A stretch of DNA of 64,000 bases from Oscillospiraceae bacterium (GTDB lineage: Bacteria > Bacillota > Clostridia > Oscillospirales > UBA929): the NCBI GenBank assembly GCA_009777475.1, contig WRLU01000009.1:1-64000 (forward strand), given 5' to 3'. The translations under genes and the position numbers were made by a program. Below the pieces are notes generated by a model. That model searched no databases, had not been told where the DNA came from, and saw nothing but the letters and a program-made list of their open reading frames with translations. Position 1 is the first letter of the stretch. Every line of letters starts with the position of its first letter. Shown one piece after another: positions 18,275 to 25,587 of this stretch.

Positions 18275-18796
18275 TTAGCAACTGACTGTTGCTCTGCCTG
18301 TTATCTCTGTCATTTTTATCAAAATCTCGGCAGTTGCCATTGCATCCGCCATTGCCCGGTGAAATCCAGTTGCTTTGACCCCCAGGTGTCCGGCAACGGC
18401 GGCAAGCTTGCGGGAGGGAAGCGCGGGGAAGAGCTTGCGTGCCAATGCCAATGTACACAAGGTCTGGTTTTCAAGAGCGAGTCCTGCCTTATGGCAGTAA
18501 TAGTTCAAAAAACCCATGTCAAAGGGAGCATTGTGACAGACGATTGTGTCGCTGCCGATGAAATCAATCAGGGTAATAAGGCTTTCCTCAAAGCTTGGAC
18601 ACCCCGCGGTCATTTGAGAAGTAATTCCAGTGATCTCGGTGATTTTCCGTGATATGTATGAATTTACCGGGCGGCATAATGAAGCTAAATTTAATCCAAT
18701 CTCCCCATCCTGCACCCTCACGGCGGCAAACTCAATTACCTCGCTCTGGGGCGGGGCAAGACCGGTAGTTTCAAAATCTATAACGCAATAACGCAT
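18275..18796 (-). CDS. DnaQ-like 3'-5' exonuclease (DEDDh family)
   Basis: A 173-residue stand-alone exonuclease domain with all DEDDh residues: D and E in VIDFETTGL at residues 6-10, D in CHNAPFDMGFL near residue 96, and H and D in FHRAMADAMAT near residues 145-150. Such proteins act as proofreading or DNA-repair exonucleases. No polymerase domain is attached. It is upstream of dihydrofolate reductase on the minus strand. Confidence 0.88.
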   Translation of the reverse strand: MRYCVIDFETTGLAPPQSEVIEFAAVRVQDGEIGLNLASLCRPVNSYISRKITEITGITSQMTAGCPSFEESLITLIDFIGSDTIVCHNAPFDMGFLNYYCHKAGLALENQTLCTLALARKLFPALPSRKLAAVAGHLGVKATGFHRAMADAMATAEILIKMTEITGRATVSC

Positions 18797-18960
18797 ATTT
18801 ATACTCCTTTATACAAAAAAATAATGTCCATCGCAACTGATGGTTTCTGACGTTGTTTTAATTTGCAATTGGATGATGATACTGGGGTGTGTTTTATGTT
18901 ATAACTCTGAATTGATACCACTTGTGTTAGATAGTGAGGTATTATCCCTCCATCCTTTCC

Positions 18961-19611
18961 TCACCATGGAGCCTGCTCATGCGCCCCTAAAAATTTAGCC
19001 GCCCGCTCTACCGATTTCGCATGCTCCCCCAACGGCACATCTGTAAACCTATGGTCAAAGCTTTTTATAAACACCTTAAGACTTTCAGACATATCTGACA
19101 GCTCTGCTTTTATCTTATCCTGTAATTCAGCTAAAAAACGCGCAGACTCCCTACGTGTTAAATTTTTGCTGGCACAGGACGCTAGTCCGGCTGTGTGTTC
19201 GCGGCAAAATCCCGATTGGGTGTACCATTTATCCCGGAAATCCGACTCAGTTTTCCACAGATAGAGTATATTTTTGTAATACGCCTGTAAAAACCCCTCC
19301 ACTCGGTCGCATATGTAGCAATCCTGCCCATCAGACAAGGTTTTTGGATTTTCTATCAGCCAGATAAGATGGGTTTCCAAAACCAGTGCCAATGGCAATC
19401 GGTTACGGCGTTTCAACAGCAGTGCCATATGCTCCGGACAAAAGCCTCGCCTGTTGGTTTTCGCCCGCACATCCGGCTCCATCATAGCAGGACTCAGAGT
19501 GTATTCCAAAGAATCCTCAATGAGCCTATTGTGCAAACGGCAGACCGGGCAAGAACCATCTTGAAGCTCAAATGACTCGTTGATTGGTATGCTGTAAATA
19601 GTTTCCTTCAT
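18961..19611 (-). CDS. DUF6062-family protein
   Basis: A 216-residue Cys-rich protein of unknown function. It starts METIYSIPINESFE-like after a leading MK and has CPVCRLHNRL, GFCPEHM, CYICDRV and GFCREHTAGL. The repeated CxxC and C-x-x-H pairs suggest metal binding. This pattern is that of the DUF6062 family, common in Clostridia. The ATG at 19611 follows GAGGAG on the minus strand; a longer frame to 19689 lacks a ribosome binding site. Confidence 0.75.
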   Translation of the reverse strand: MKETIYSIPINESFELQDGSCPVCRLHNRLIEDSLEYTLSPAMMEPDVRAKTNRRGFCPEHMALLLKRRNRLPLALVLETHLIWLIENPKTLSDGQDCYICDRVEGFLQAYYKNILYLWKTESDFRDKWYTQSGFCREHTAGLASCASKNLTRRESARFLAELQDKIKAELSDMSESLKVFIKSFDHRFTDVPLGEHAKSVERAAKFLGAHEQAPW

Positions 19612-20060
19612 CTGCTCCTCCCATTCTATGACCATTTGGAATTTCATCCCGAAATCCTTGAGTTTCACCATTATACTATAGCTAGACACGGTTTACAATG
19701 GGCAAATTTCTAAGGTTCAGCGCAAGCTGTGCAAGTGTCAATGATGAGAACGCCAGATAAAATAGGCCTCGATTTCAAAAAATACTTGAATTTTTATTTT
19801 ATTTGTGGTAGCATTGAACCCTTGGCGAGGTGAAATTGTATAACCTCCATGCAAATGGGCATACTGGCTTTAACGTCCCCTTTGATTAAATCTTGCCGGT
19901 TCTTACTGGTATCTTTGTCGCCAGGCGGCATGGCAAATCCTTGAAATACGAAAGCATTCCTGTTGCTTTGACGTAGCGCATGACAGCAAAAATCCTGCAA
20001 ATAATTTTGTCAATGTTTAATTGGGGAGTGCTAGAATTAAGTTAAGGGAGGTTTTTTCTC
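19612..20060. other. Intergenic region between divergent genes
   Basis: About 450 bp with no convincing gene. A 68-codon frame on the minus strand (19794-20000) has no ribosome binding site or recognisable motif. Near the right end TTGTCA (around 20009) and TAGAAT (around 20034) form a weak promoter for the CBS-domain gene, which is preceded by AAGGGAGG. Confidence 0.5.
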
Positions 20061-20492
20061 ATGCGCGTTTCAGAGCTTATGAATCCGGATATTGTTTCAA
20101 TTACCCCCGATGAGCCGGCTATCTTGGCAGCCCGGTTGCTGCACAGACATAATATAGGATCCTTGCCGGTCTGTTCAATCGATGGCAAGCTGCGTGGTAT
20201 GGTGACTGACCGGGATATAGTACTGCGTTGCGTTGCGGCTGAAAGCGATCCTAAGACCACTCAAATACGCGAAATTATGTCTCGTGGAATTGTGTATGCA
20301 AACCCTGACGATGATATACGCCATGCTGCCCATAAAATGGCCCACGAACAGGTGCGCCGCCTACCGGTGTTAGACAATGGAGGAAAGGTCGTTGGTATGT
20401 TGAGTTTAGGGGATATGGCAAAGACCCAAGCCTTCGACATGGAAGCATCAAAGGCATTGAGCGAAATTAGTATGAATGTAAAAAAACTGTAG
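20061..20492 (+). CDS. Tandem CBS-domain protein
   Basis: A 143-residue protein made of two CBS domains, beginning MRVSELMNPDIVSI and IREIMSRGIVYANPDDDI, each followed by a hydrophobic V-C/V-L-D-x-x-G-K-L/V-x-G-M segment and D-R-D/L-G-D. Stand-alone CBS pairs bind adenine nucleotides and act as energy or nucleotide sensors. No effector domain is attached and the partner is unknown. A strong AAGGGAGG lies before the ATG. Confidence 0.88.
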   Translation: MRVSELMNPDIVSITPDEPAILAARLLHRHNIGSLPVCSIDGKLRGMVTDRDIVLRCVAAESDPKTTQIREIMSRGIVYANPDDDIRHAAHKMAHEQVRRLPVLDNGGKVVGMLSLGDMAKTQAFDMEASKALSEISMNVKKL

Positions 20493-20501
20493 AGACGGAT
20501 A

Positions 20502-20522
20502 GGGGCGGATATTATCCGCCCC
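20502..20522 (+). terminator. Hairpin after the CBS gene (possible terminator)
   Basis: A perfect 9-bp GC-rich stem (GGGGCGGAT with ATCCGCCCC) has a 3-base loop, but no T run follows. It could be a weak or processed terminator, or a mRNA-stabilising hairpin between this gene and the MazG-like gene. Confidence 0.45.
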
Positions 20523-20551
20523 TGCGGATTTGAAAAGGAGAGGTTATAGTT

Positions 20552-20938
20552 ATGAATGATTCTTGGCAAAAAGTCAAAGATTTCCATAAAGCCTTCGGAC
20601 TCCCGCACAGGGAAAAACCGCAAATGCTGACTGCCGAGCGGACGCAGAAACGGGCATTGTGGATGCGTGAGGAAATCCAGGAGTTTATAGATTCGGCTAC
20701 CATAGAAGACCAGGCTGACGCGATGATCGACCTAGTGTATTTCGCGCTAGGAACTCTTGTGGAAATGGGTGTAAGCCCAGGAGAGCTATTTGGCATAGTA
20801 CATACTGCAAATATGCAAAAGCTTTGGCCGGACGGCAAGGTTCATTACAATGCCGACGGCAAGGTTATTAAATCAGAAAACTGGCAAGATCCCGCGCCGT
20901 TGCTTCGCCGGGTGTTGCGCGAGCAAATGTCAGACTGA
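20552..20938 (+). CDS. MazG-like nucleotide pyrophosphohydrolase
   Basis: A 128-residue all-alpha NTP pyrophosphohydrolase (PRA-PH/MazG superfamily). The metal-binding pattern is visible: EE-x-x-E in REEIQEFID and D-x-x-x-D in DQADAMIDLVYF. It is close to phage-type and small bacterial members that hydrolyse (d)NTPs, here followed by an unusual C-terminal tail containing LWPDGKVHYNADGKV. Substrate is unknown. AAAAGGAGAGG precedes the ATG. Confidence 0.78.
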   Translation: MNDSWQKVKDFHKAFGLPHREKPQMLTAERTQKRALWMREEIQEFIDSATIEDQADAMIDLVYFALGTLVEMGVSPGELFGIVHTANMQKLWPDGKVHYNADGKVIKSENWQDPAPLLRRVLREQMSD

Positions 20939-20968
20939 CTATTACTTAGGCAAATTATCTGCTGATAT

Positions 20969-21009
20969 CCACGCAAAAATGAATCCGCTTCGGATTCATT
21001 TTTGCGTGG
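20969..21009 (+). terminator. 19-bp perfect inverted repeat downstream of the MazG-like gene
   Basis: A perfect stem of 19 bp (20969-20987 with 20991-21009) closes on a 3-base loop. The stem contains A5 and T5 tracts, so either strand would give a hairpin with T-rich 3' arm. It probably terminates transcription from the MazG-like gene. Confidence 0.6.
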
Positions 21010-21184
21010 TCTTTACTGTGGGAATAACACCTTTGGTCATATTAAGACTCCCCGGGAATTATCGCTTCACCCATTTATTTCGCGCCTTAACACTCGATGC
21101 CAGCATAATTAATCCCCGGTCATGTATGTAACACCTTAAAACCCATCTGCATATACTGCCTGTGAGAATGCTCTCAAAATTGCC

Positions 21185-21210
21185 TGTCATTCCGCAGGCG
21201 GGGAATGACA
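21185..21210. repeat. Short inverted repeat before the three-gene cluster
   Basis: TGTCATTCC and GGAATGACA (9 bp) flank an 8-base centre. It resembles the short dispersed palindromes that recur in intergenic DNA of some bacteria; only this copy was recognised in the window. Confidence 0.4.
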
Positions 21211-21258
21211 ATGGGCATAACTAAAATTTTGTGCCGTCTGAGAAATGGTAGGCTTAAC

Positions 21259-21534
21259 ATGTCTCGTGAAATTAAAGAAAAAACTCAAAACCTTTGGAAT
21301 CACCCTAACGCTCAAGGTCTTGACATGACAAGGGTGGCGCAAATTATGGATTCCCCGGAGGGAAAAACATTGCTAAGACAGCTTTCCGGTCCGGGCGGGG
21401 ATGCTCTTAAAAGAGCAGCCTCCCAAGCTGCCGATGGCGATACCGGTGCGGCAGGGCGTATGCTGACATCCCTTATGTCCACCAAGGAAGGCCAGTCCCT
21501 TGCGGCACAGGCAATGGCACTGCGAAATAAATAG
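21259..21534 (+). CDS. Unrecognised small protein, first gene of a three-gene cluster
   Basis: A 91-residue soluble, mostly helical-looking protein starting MSREIKEKTQNLWNHPNAQG and containing DSPEGKTLLRQLSGPGGDALKRA. No family is recognised. No signal peptide or membrane segment is visible. The ATG at 21259 has only a weak ribosome binding site, and the frame extends upstream to 21205. It is followed after 27 bp by the next gene of the cluster, so the three genes are probably one operon. Confidence 0.6.
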   Translation: MSREIKEKTQNLWNHPNAQGLDMTRVAQIMDSPEGKTLLRQLSGPGGDALKRAASQAADGDTGAAGRMLTSLMSTKEGQSLAAQAMALRNK

Positions 21535-21561
21535 CACATATTTAACAAGGCGGTGAGCTTG

Positions 21562-21963
21562 ATGGACGGTTTTGACGAAAAAATTCAAAAAATCCTAAAC
21601 GATCCAGGTGCCTTGGCAAGCATAGCCCAATTTGCCAAAGGTCTTAACCTGAACCAAAACGATACCACTGCCAGCCCGGAGGCTCATGCAGAAAAAAAAT
21701 CTGCCCAGGAGGCCAATAGTGCTCCTGGAGGCTTGGGAGGCATTACGGAAATTTTGGGTGACATTGACCCCAAGATGTTGCGGGGTCTGGGTGAGATTAT
21801 GGGCGAACTGCAAGGCAAGGATGACCGGAGAATTGCCCTGTTAAGCGCGCTGAAGCCCTATGTCCGCGCCGAACGGCGCAGTAAGATGGACAGAGCGGCA
21901 CAGATTGTAACTATTGCCAAGGCTATGCGACGAGGTTGGGGTATTTTAGGGGGTGGTAGCTGA
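21562..21963 (+). CDS. Unrecognised protein, second gene of the cluster
   Basis: A 133-residue protein. It has an acidic/amphipathic N-terminus (MDGFDEKIQKILNDPGAL), a low-complexity Ala/Ser/Gln middle, then IDPKMLRGLGEIMGELQ and a basic end (LLSALKPYVRAERRSKMDRA). AAGGCGGTGA supports the ATG at 21562. Its stop codon overlaps the start of the third gene by one base (TGATG). Function unknown; the basic C-terminal helix could bind membrane or nucleic acid, which is a guess. Confidence 0.6.
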   Translation: MDGFDEKIQKILNDPGALASIAQFAKGLNLNQNDTTASPEAHAEKKSAQEANSAPGGLGGITEILGDIDPKMLRGLGEIMGELQGKDDRRIALLSALKPYVRAERRSKMDRAAQIVTIAKAMRRGWGILGGGS

Positions 21964-22424
21964 TGTATAGCAGATATCCGGATTACCAGCCCTTTGACCC
22001 CATGCAAAACCGGCTCGCTCAAAGCTATGGGAGAGGAGGTGGGCATGTACAAAACGAAAGCTTAGCTCCGGAAACAGCAGTTGCCATGACACCATTGTCT
22101 GCCGAGCAGCTTCCGGCAATCGGCAAAAGCGGCAATGGGCAACTAAATGGAGATCTGCTGAGTACCCTGCGTACCTTAGGCGGCACCGGGGCGTTAGGCT
22201 CCGGAGGCTTAGGCAGTCTCCTGGGCAAAAACGGCATTTTAGGAAAGGGCGGACTCCAGGGGATTTTAGGTAAAAACGGAATTACCGGTCTTTTAAAAAA
22301 TCTGTCAATCAACTGGGACTCAGGCGACATTCTGTTAGGGCTGATTCTTCTGTTTTTATCGATGGAAGGTGACGATGATGAAATTCTGTTATTGTTGGGG
22401 CTAATGCTGTTGCTAGGATTGTGA
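21963..22424 (+). CDS. Unrecognised Gly/Leu-rich protein with hydrophobic tail, third gene of the cluster
   Basis: A 153-residue protein. After a polar N-terminus comes a Gly/Leu/Asn-rich stretch (residues about 70-115) with repeated LGKNGILGKGG-type units. Then two strongly hydrophobic segments at the C-terminus (SGDILLGLILLFLSM and EILLLLGLMLLLGL) are separated by the acidic EGDDD. This is likely a membrane hairpin. No family is recognised. It overlaps the second gene by one base. Confidence 0.6.
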   Translation: MYSRYPDYQPFDPMQNRLAQSYGRGGGHVQNESLAPETAVAMTPLSAEQLPAIGKSGNGQLNGDLLSTLRTLGGTGALGSGGLGSLLGKNGILGKGGLQGILGKNGITGLLKNLSINWDSGDILLGLILLFLSMEGDDDEILLLLGLMLLLGL

Positions 22425-22740
22425 TCCCATTTCGCCTTTTGTTATCCGGGTTACGCTCTTTACCCAGGGTAATAAACCGGCTTCCATCTCTTCAGACCAA
22501 CCGCTATGTTCATCAAAGGGAATGTAAATTATTTCACAATTATCTCCGGCTGTTTCAATATTTGCTTCAGCAAATCAAGGCAAATTCTTAGACGTAAAAA
22601 CTGCGATGTGTTGTTGTCGATAAAAAATTGACGCTAAAAAATTGACTGCTTTCGGTATTGTAATCCGGTGATGTTACATGATATAATGCTGAGGGTTGAT
22701 TGTTGGAACAGATTAACTGTCGCCGGAAGGAGAGTTTATT
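22425..22740. other. Intergenic region before hexokinase
   Basis: No gene is evident. A 12-bp direct repeat (TAAAAAATTGAC at 22621-22632 and 22635-22646) lies just upstream of the hexokinase promoter. On the minus strand a 53-codon open stretch (22413-22574) lacks a start and is probably chance or an old remnant. Confidence 0.4.
22658..22687 (+). promoter_or_regulatory. Promoter of the hexokinase gene
   Basis: TTGTAA at 22658-22663 and TATAAT at 22682-22687 are separated by 18 bp, with the start codon 54 bp downstream. Confidence 0.55.
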
Positions 22741-24051
22741 ATGGGTTCAGATGTTAATGAATTTTTAACAAAAACCAGAATGAACGGCTATGACCTGAAT
22801 ATCCAGGACATTAGCGAAACTTTTGTATACGGAATGCGCGAGGGACTTGCGGGAAGGAAAAGCTCATTGCGTATGCTTCCGGCATATATAGAGCCGGGAA
22901 GGTCTGTTCCAAAAGATAAGCGGGTGATTGTTTTAGATGCCGGGGGGACTAACTTCCGGGTGGCAACTCTGGCGTTTGACGAAAGCGGCACGGCAAAAAT
23001 CGAAAATTTCCAAAGATACGCTATGCCAGGAATAAAAGAAACAATAACAGCACGGGAGTTTTTTGAAACTGTTGCCGAGTGGATAGAACCGTTGCTTGAG
23101 ATAAGCCGTACAATAGGCTTTTGCTTTTCCTATCCGGCGCAAACTACTCCAGGCAGGGATGGTGTGCTTTTGAGTATGACTAAGGAGGTCTCTATTACCG
23201 GTGCCGAAGGCTTTGCAGTAGGTGTTGAGATAAATAAGGCATTAGTGTCTCGCGGTCAAAAGCCGGCAAATTTTATTGTAATCAATGATACTGTAGCGTG
23301 TATGCTCGGCGGAATGACCGCCGCAGATGGGAAGTATGACGGCTACATAGGATTTATTTTAGGAACCGGAACAAACACTTGTTATATCGAAAAAAATGAA
23401 AACATACGTAAATTGCCCTCTGCCGTTCGGAAAAGCGGGGGTAGCATGGTTGTAAATTTAGAGTCGGGCAATTATAACGGCATACACCAAGGCTCCGCCG
23501 ATGAATACCTAGACCAAAAAAGCAATGACACTGGCAGGCAACAATTGGAAAAAATGGTTTCGGGCGTATATTTCGGCAAAATCCTGCTCCGCACGGTAAA
23601 GGAAGCCTGCCAAAAGCCTTTCAATTTGTTTTCAAGCGAATTCATCAAACGTCTGCTGATGATAGATAAATTCGCAATGCCTGATATAGACTTCTTCTGT
23701 GAAAACCCAAATGCCGGCGGTTTTTTTGATGATCTTCTATGCGGCAATAACAATGACAAAGATGTTTTAATGGATATTATCGACTCTCTTTATGAGAGGG
23801 CAGCCAGGATTACAGCCGTTCAAATTGCCGGAATACTTAAACAGAGCGGCGGGGGCCAAATCGCCAGCAGACCGGTCTGTGTGGTTGCGGAGGGTACATT
23901 TTTCTATAAATCCAAAACCTTCCGAGCAAAGCTTGACTTGATTATAAAAGAATTTTTGCCTCGTGAGATGGGGCTTCATGCTGAATTAACTAAGGTTGAG
24001 GATGCTACGCTGACCGGTGCGGCAGTGGCGGCGTTGTCGACCGATAATTGA
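22741..24051 (+). CDS. Eukaryote-type hexokinase
   Basis: A 436-residue ATP-dependent hexokinase of the hexokinase family proper (not ROK or bacterial glucokinase). Visible motifs in order are VLDAGGTNFRVATL near residue 64 (phosphate 1), FCFSYPAQ near 127, INDTVACML near 182 (catalytic Asp in NDT), GFILGTGTNTCYIE near 205 (phosphate 2) and MVVNLESGNYNG near 238. It would phosphorylate glucose or other hexoses. GGAAGGAGAG precedes the ATG. This family is patchy in bacteria, so lateral acquisition is possible but not shown. Confidence 0.88.
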   Translation: MGSDVNEFLTKTRMNGYDLNIQDISETFVYGMREGLAGRKSSLRMLPAYIEPGRSVPKDKRVIVLDAGGTNFRVATLAFDESGTAKIENFQRYAMPGIKETITAREFFETVAEWIEPLLEISRTIGFCFSYPAQTTPGRDGVLLSMTKEVSITGAEGFAVGVEINKALVSRGQKPANFIVINDTVACMLGGMTAADGKYDGYIGFILGTGTNTCYIEKNENIRKLPSAVRKSGGSMVVNLESGNYNGIHQGSADEYLDQKSNDTGRQQLEKMVSGVYFGKILLRTVKEACQKPFNLFSSEFIKRLLMIDKFAMPDIDFFCENPNAGGFFDDLLCGNNNDKDVLMDIIDSLYERAARITAVQIAGILKQSGGGQIASRPVCVVAEGTFFYKSKTFRAKLDLIIKEFLPREMGLHAELTKVEDATLTGAAVAALSTDN

Positions 24052-24084
24052 TAAAACAGGGATGAAGGGATGAGGATTTGACGG

Positions 24085-25428
24085 ATGATTAAAGTAATTA
24101 CATACGGAACTTTCGACATCATACACGAGGGGCATATCCGCCTTCTTAAGCGCGCCAAAGCCTTGGGGGATCATTTGATTGTCGGAATAACCAGCGACAG
24201 CTATGATAAGTATCGGGGCAAGCTTAATATTGTAGACCCGCTGCCCTCCCGGATTGACAATATAAAAGCCACTGGCTTGGCGGATGAAATTATCGTTGAA
24301 GAGTATGAGGGTCAGAAAATTGACGATATAGTCGACAAGGAGATTGATATTTTCGCCATAGGCTCAGACTGGGCGGGGCAGTTCGATTACCTCAACGATT
24401 ACTGCAAGGTGGTGTATTTGGAGCGCACCCGCGGTGTATCAAGCACCGAGCTTCGCAATGATGCCCATGGGCTGGTTCATTTCGGAATAGTAGGGGCAGG
24501 CAGACAGGCAGGTCTTTTTTTTCCTGAAAGTAAATTTGTCAGCGGGATAACTGCCGAGTGCATCTTCGACTATAACATTGATACCGCAAAGGAGTATGCC
24601 GCAAAGCACGAATTATCCTATTGCACCAACAATTACGGCGAACTCTTATCCCAAGTCAGCGCGGTATATATCGCAACTCCGCCCATAACTCGCTATAATT
24701 ACGCTAAACAGGCTATTTTGGCAGGTAAGCACGTATTGTGCGAGCCTCCAATGACCCTCTTTTCGGCGCAAACCGAAGAGCTGTTTGATTTAGCGCAAGA
24801 AAAAAATCTCGTTTTGATGGAGGGTTTGATTACATTGCATTGCCCTGGCTTTCAGCGATTGGTTAGCTTGGCAAAAAGCGGTCGTATCGGTGACATTAAG
24901 AGTCTTTCGGTTTCTCATACGCGTCCCGCTCATCCCGGCAGCAGGGAAATGAAGGGCAATACAGGCGGCGGAAGCATGTCCGAGCTTTCGCCTTATCCTC
25001 TGCTTGCCCTTCACAAGCTTTTGGGCGGCAATCCTGAATCTATCTGTTTTACCTCTCAAGAATCCCCGGATGGTACCGACATGATGACCACAATCGCTCT
25101 GCGCTATCAGAGTACAGTTGCAAATGTGCTGCTGGGGCTGGGAGTACATTCCGAAAATCAGCTGATTATATCCGGGACACGGGGCTATATCCATGTCGCC
25201 TCCCCATGGTGGAAAACAGAATACTTTGAAATCCGCCATACCGACAGCGGTGAAACCAGGAAGTTTTTCTATGAGTTTATCGGCGAGGGTATACGCTATG
25301 AGCTAGTAGCTTTCCTGAAGGAAATCGCGAGCGGAGGCGGAGGGTTAGGCTTTAGGCAGATTAGCAGTGCCCAAGCCGCAATTATTGAGGAATACAGAAA
25401 AAAAGGCAATGTGGAAATTATAGTCTAG
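24085..25428 (+). CDS. Fusion of TagD-like cytidylyltransferase and Gfo/Idh/MocA oxidoreductase
   Basis: A 447-residue two-domain protein. Residues 1-128 are a glycerol-3-phosphate-cytidylyltransferase-like nucleotidyltransferase: GTFDIIHEGHIRLL carries the HxGH motif, and RTRGVSSTEL corresponds to the RTxGISTT signature. From about residue 132 a Rossmann fold starts (VHFGIVGAGRQAG), followed by AVYIATPP and GKHVLCEPP, hallmarks of Gfo/Idh/MocA NAD(P)-dependent oxidoreductases. The combination suggests an activated polyol or sugar for teichoic-acid or capsule-like polymers. The TagF-like gene at 54.4 kb may be a pathway partner. Confidence 0.85.
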   Translation: MIKVITYGTFDIIHEGHIRLLKRAKALGDHLIVGITSDSYDKYRGKLNIVDPLPSRIDNIKATGLADEIIVEEYEGQKIDDIVDKEIDIFAIGSDWAGQFDYLNDYCKVVYLERTRGVSSTELRNDAHGLVHFGIVGAGRQAGLFFPESKFVSGITAECIFDYNIDTAKEYAAKHELSYCTNNYGELLSQVSAVYIATPPITRYNYAKQAILAGKHVLCEPPMTLFSAQTEELFDLAQEKNLVLMEGLITLHCPGFQRLVSLAKSGRIGDIKSLSVSHTRPAHPGSREMKGNTGGGSMSELSPYPLLALHKLLGGNPESICFTSQESPDGTDMMTTIALRYQSTVANVLLGLGVHSENQLIISGTRGYIHVASPWWKTEYFEIRHTDSGETRKFFYEFIGEGIRYELVAFLKEIASGGGGLGFRQISSAQAAIIEEYRKKGNVEIIV

Positions 25429-25436
25429 AACTTTTG

Positions 25437-25483
25437 TAACGGCATGATATTTTGTGCATATTGCACAAAATATCATGCCGTTA
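25437..25483. terminator. 22-bp perfect hairpin, probable bidirectional terminator
   Basis: A perfect inverted repeat with arms 25437-25458 and 25462-25483 and a 3-base loop starts 9 bp after the fusion gene's stop codon. T-rich sequence follows. The promoter of secreted protein 1 begins 7 bp later, so the hairpin insulates the two transcription units. Confidence 0.65.
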
Positions 25484-25489
25484 TTCTAC

Positions 25490-25518
25490 TTGACAGACAA
25501 AAGCTTATGATGTATACT
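25490..25518 (+). promoter_or_regulatory. Strong promoter of secreted protein 1
   Basis: Consensus TTGACA at 25490-25495 and TATACT at 25513-25518 with 17-bp spacing. The start codon is 70 bp downstream, so expression should be vegetative and strong. Confidence 0.75.
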
Positions 25519-25587
25519 CTTACTGTGGGATACTTGTGTACCATGTGTCCTAAAATATGTATGTACAATATAGGGAGGTTTTTCATC

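Noticed and set aside
19794-20000. 68-codon minus-strand frame
   Set aside because: No ribosome binding site, no motif, and improbable composition; treated as chance.
22413-22574. 53-codon open stretch on the minus strand before hexokinase
   Set aside because: It has no start codon at its upstream end, overlaps the end of the Gly/Leu-rich gene and matches nothing recognised.
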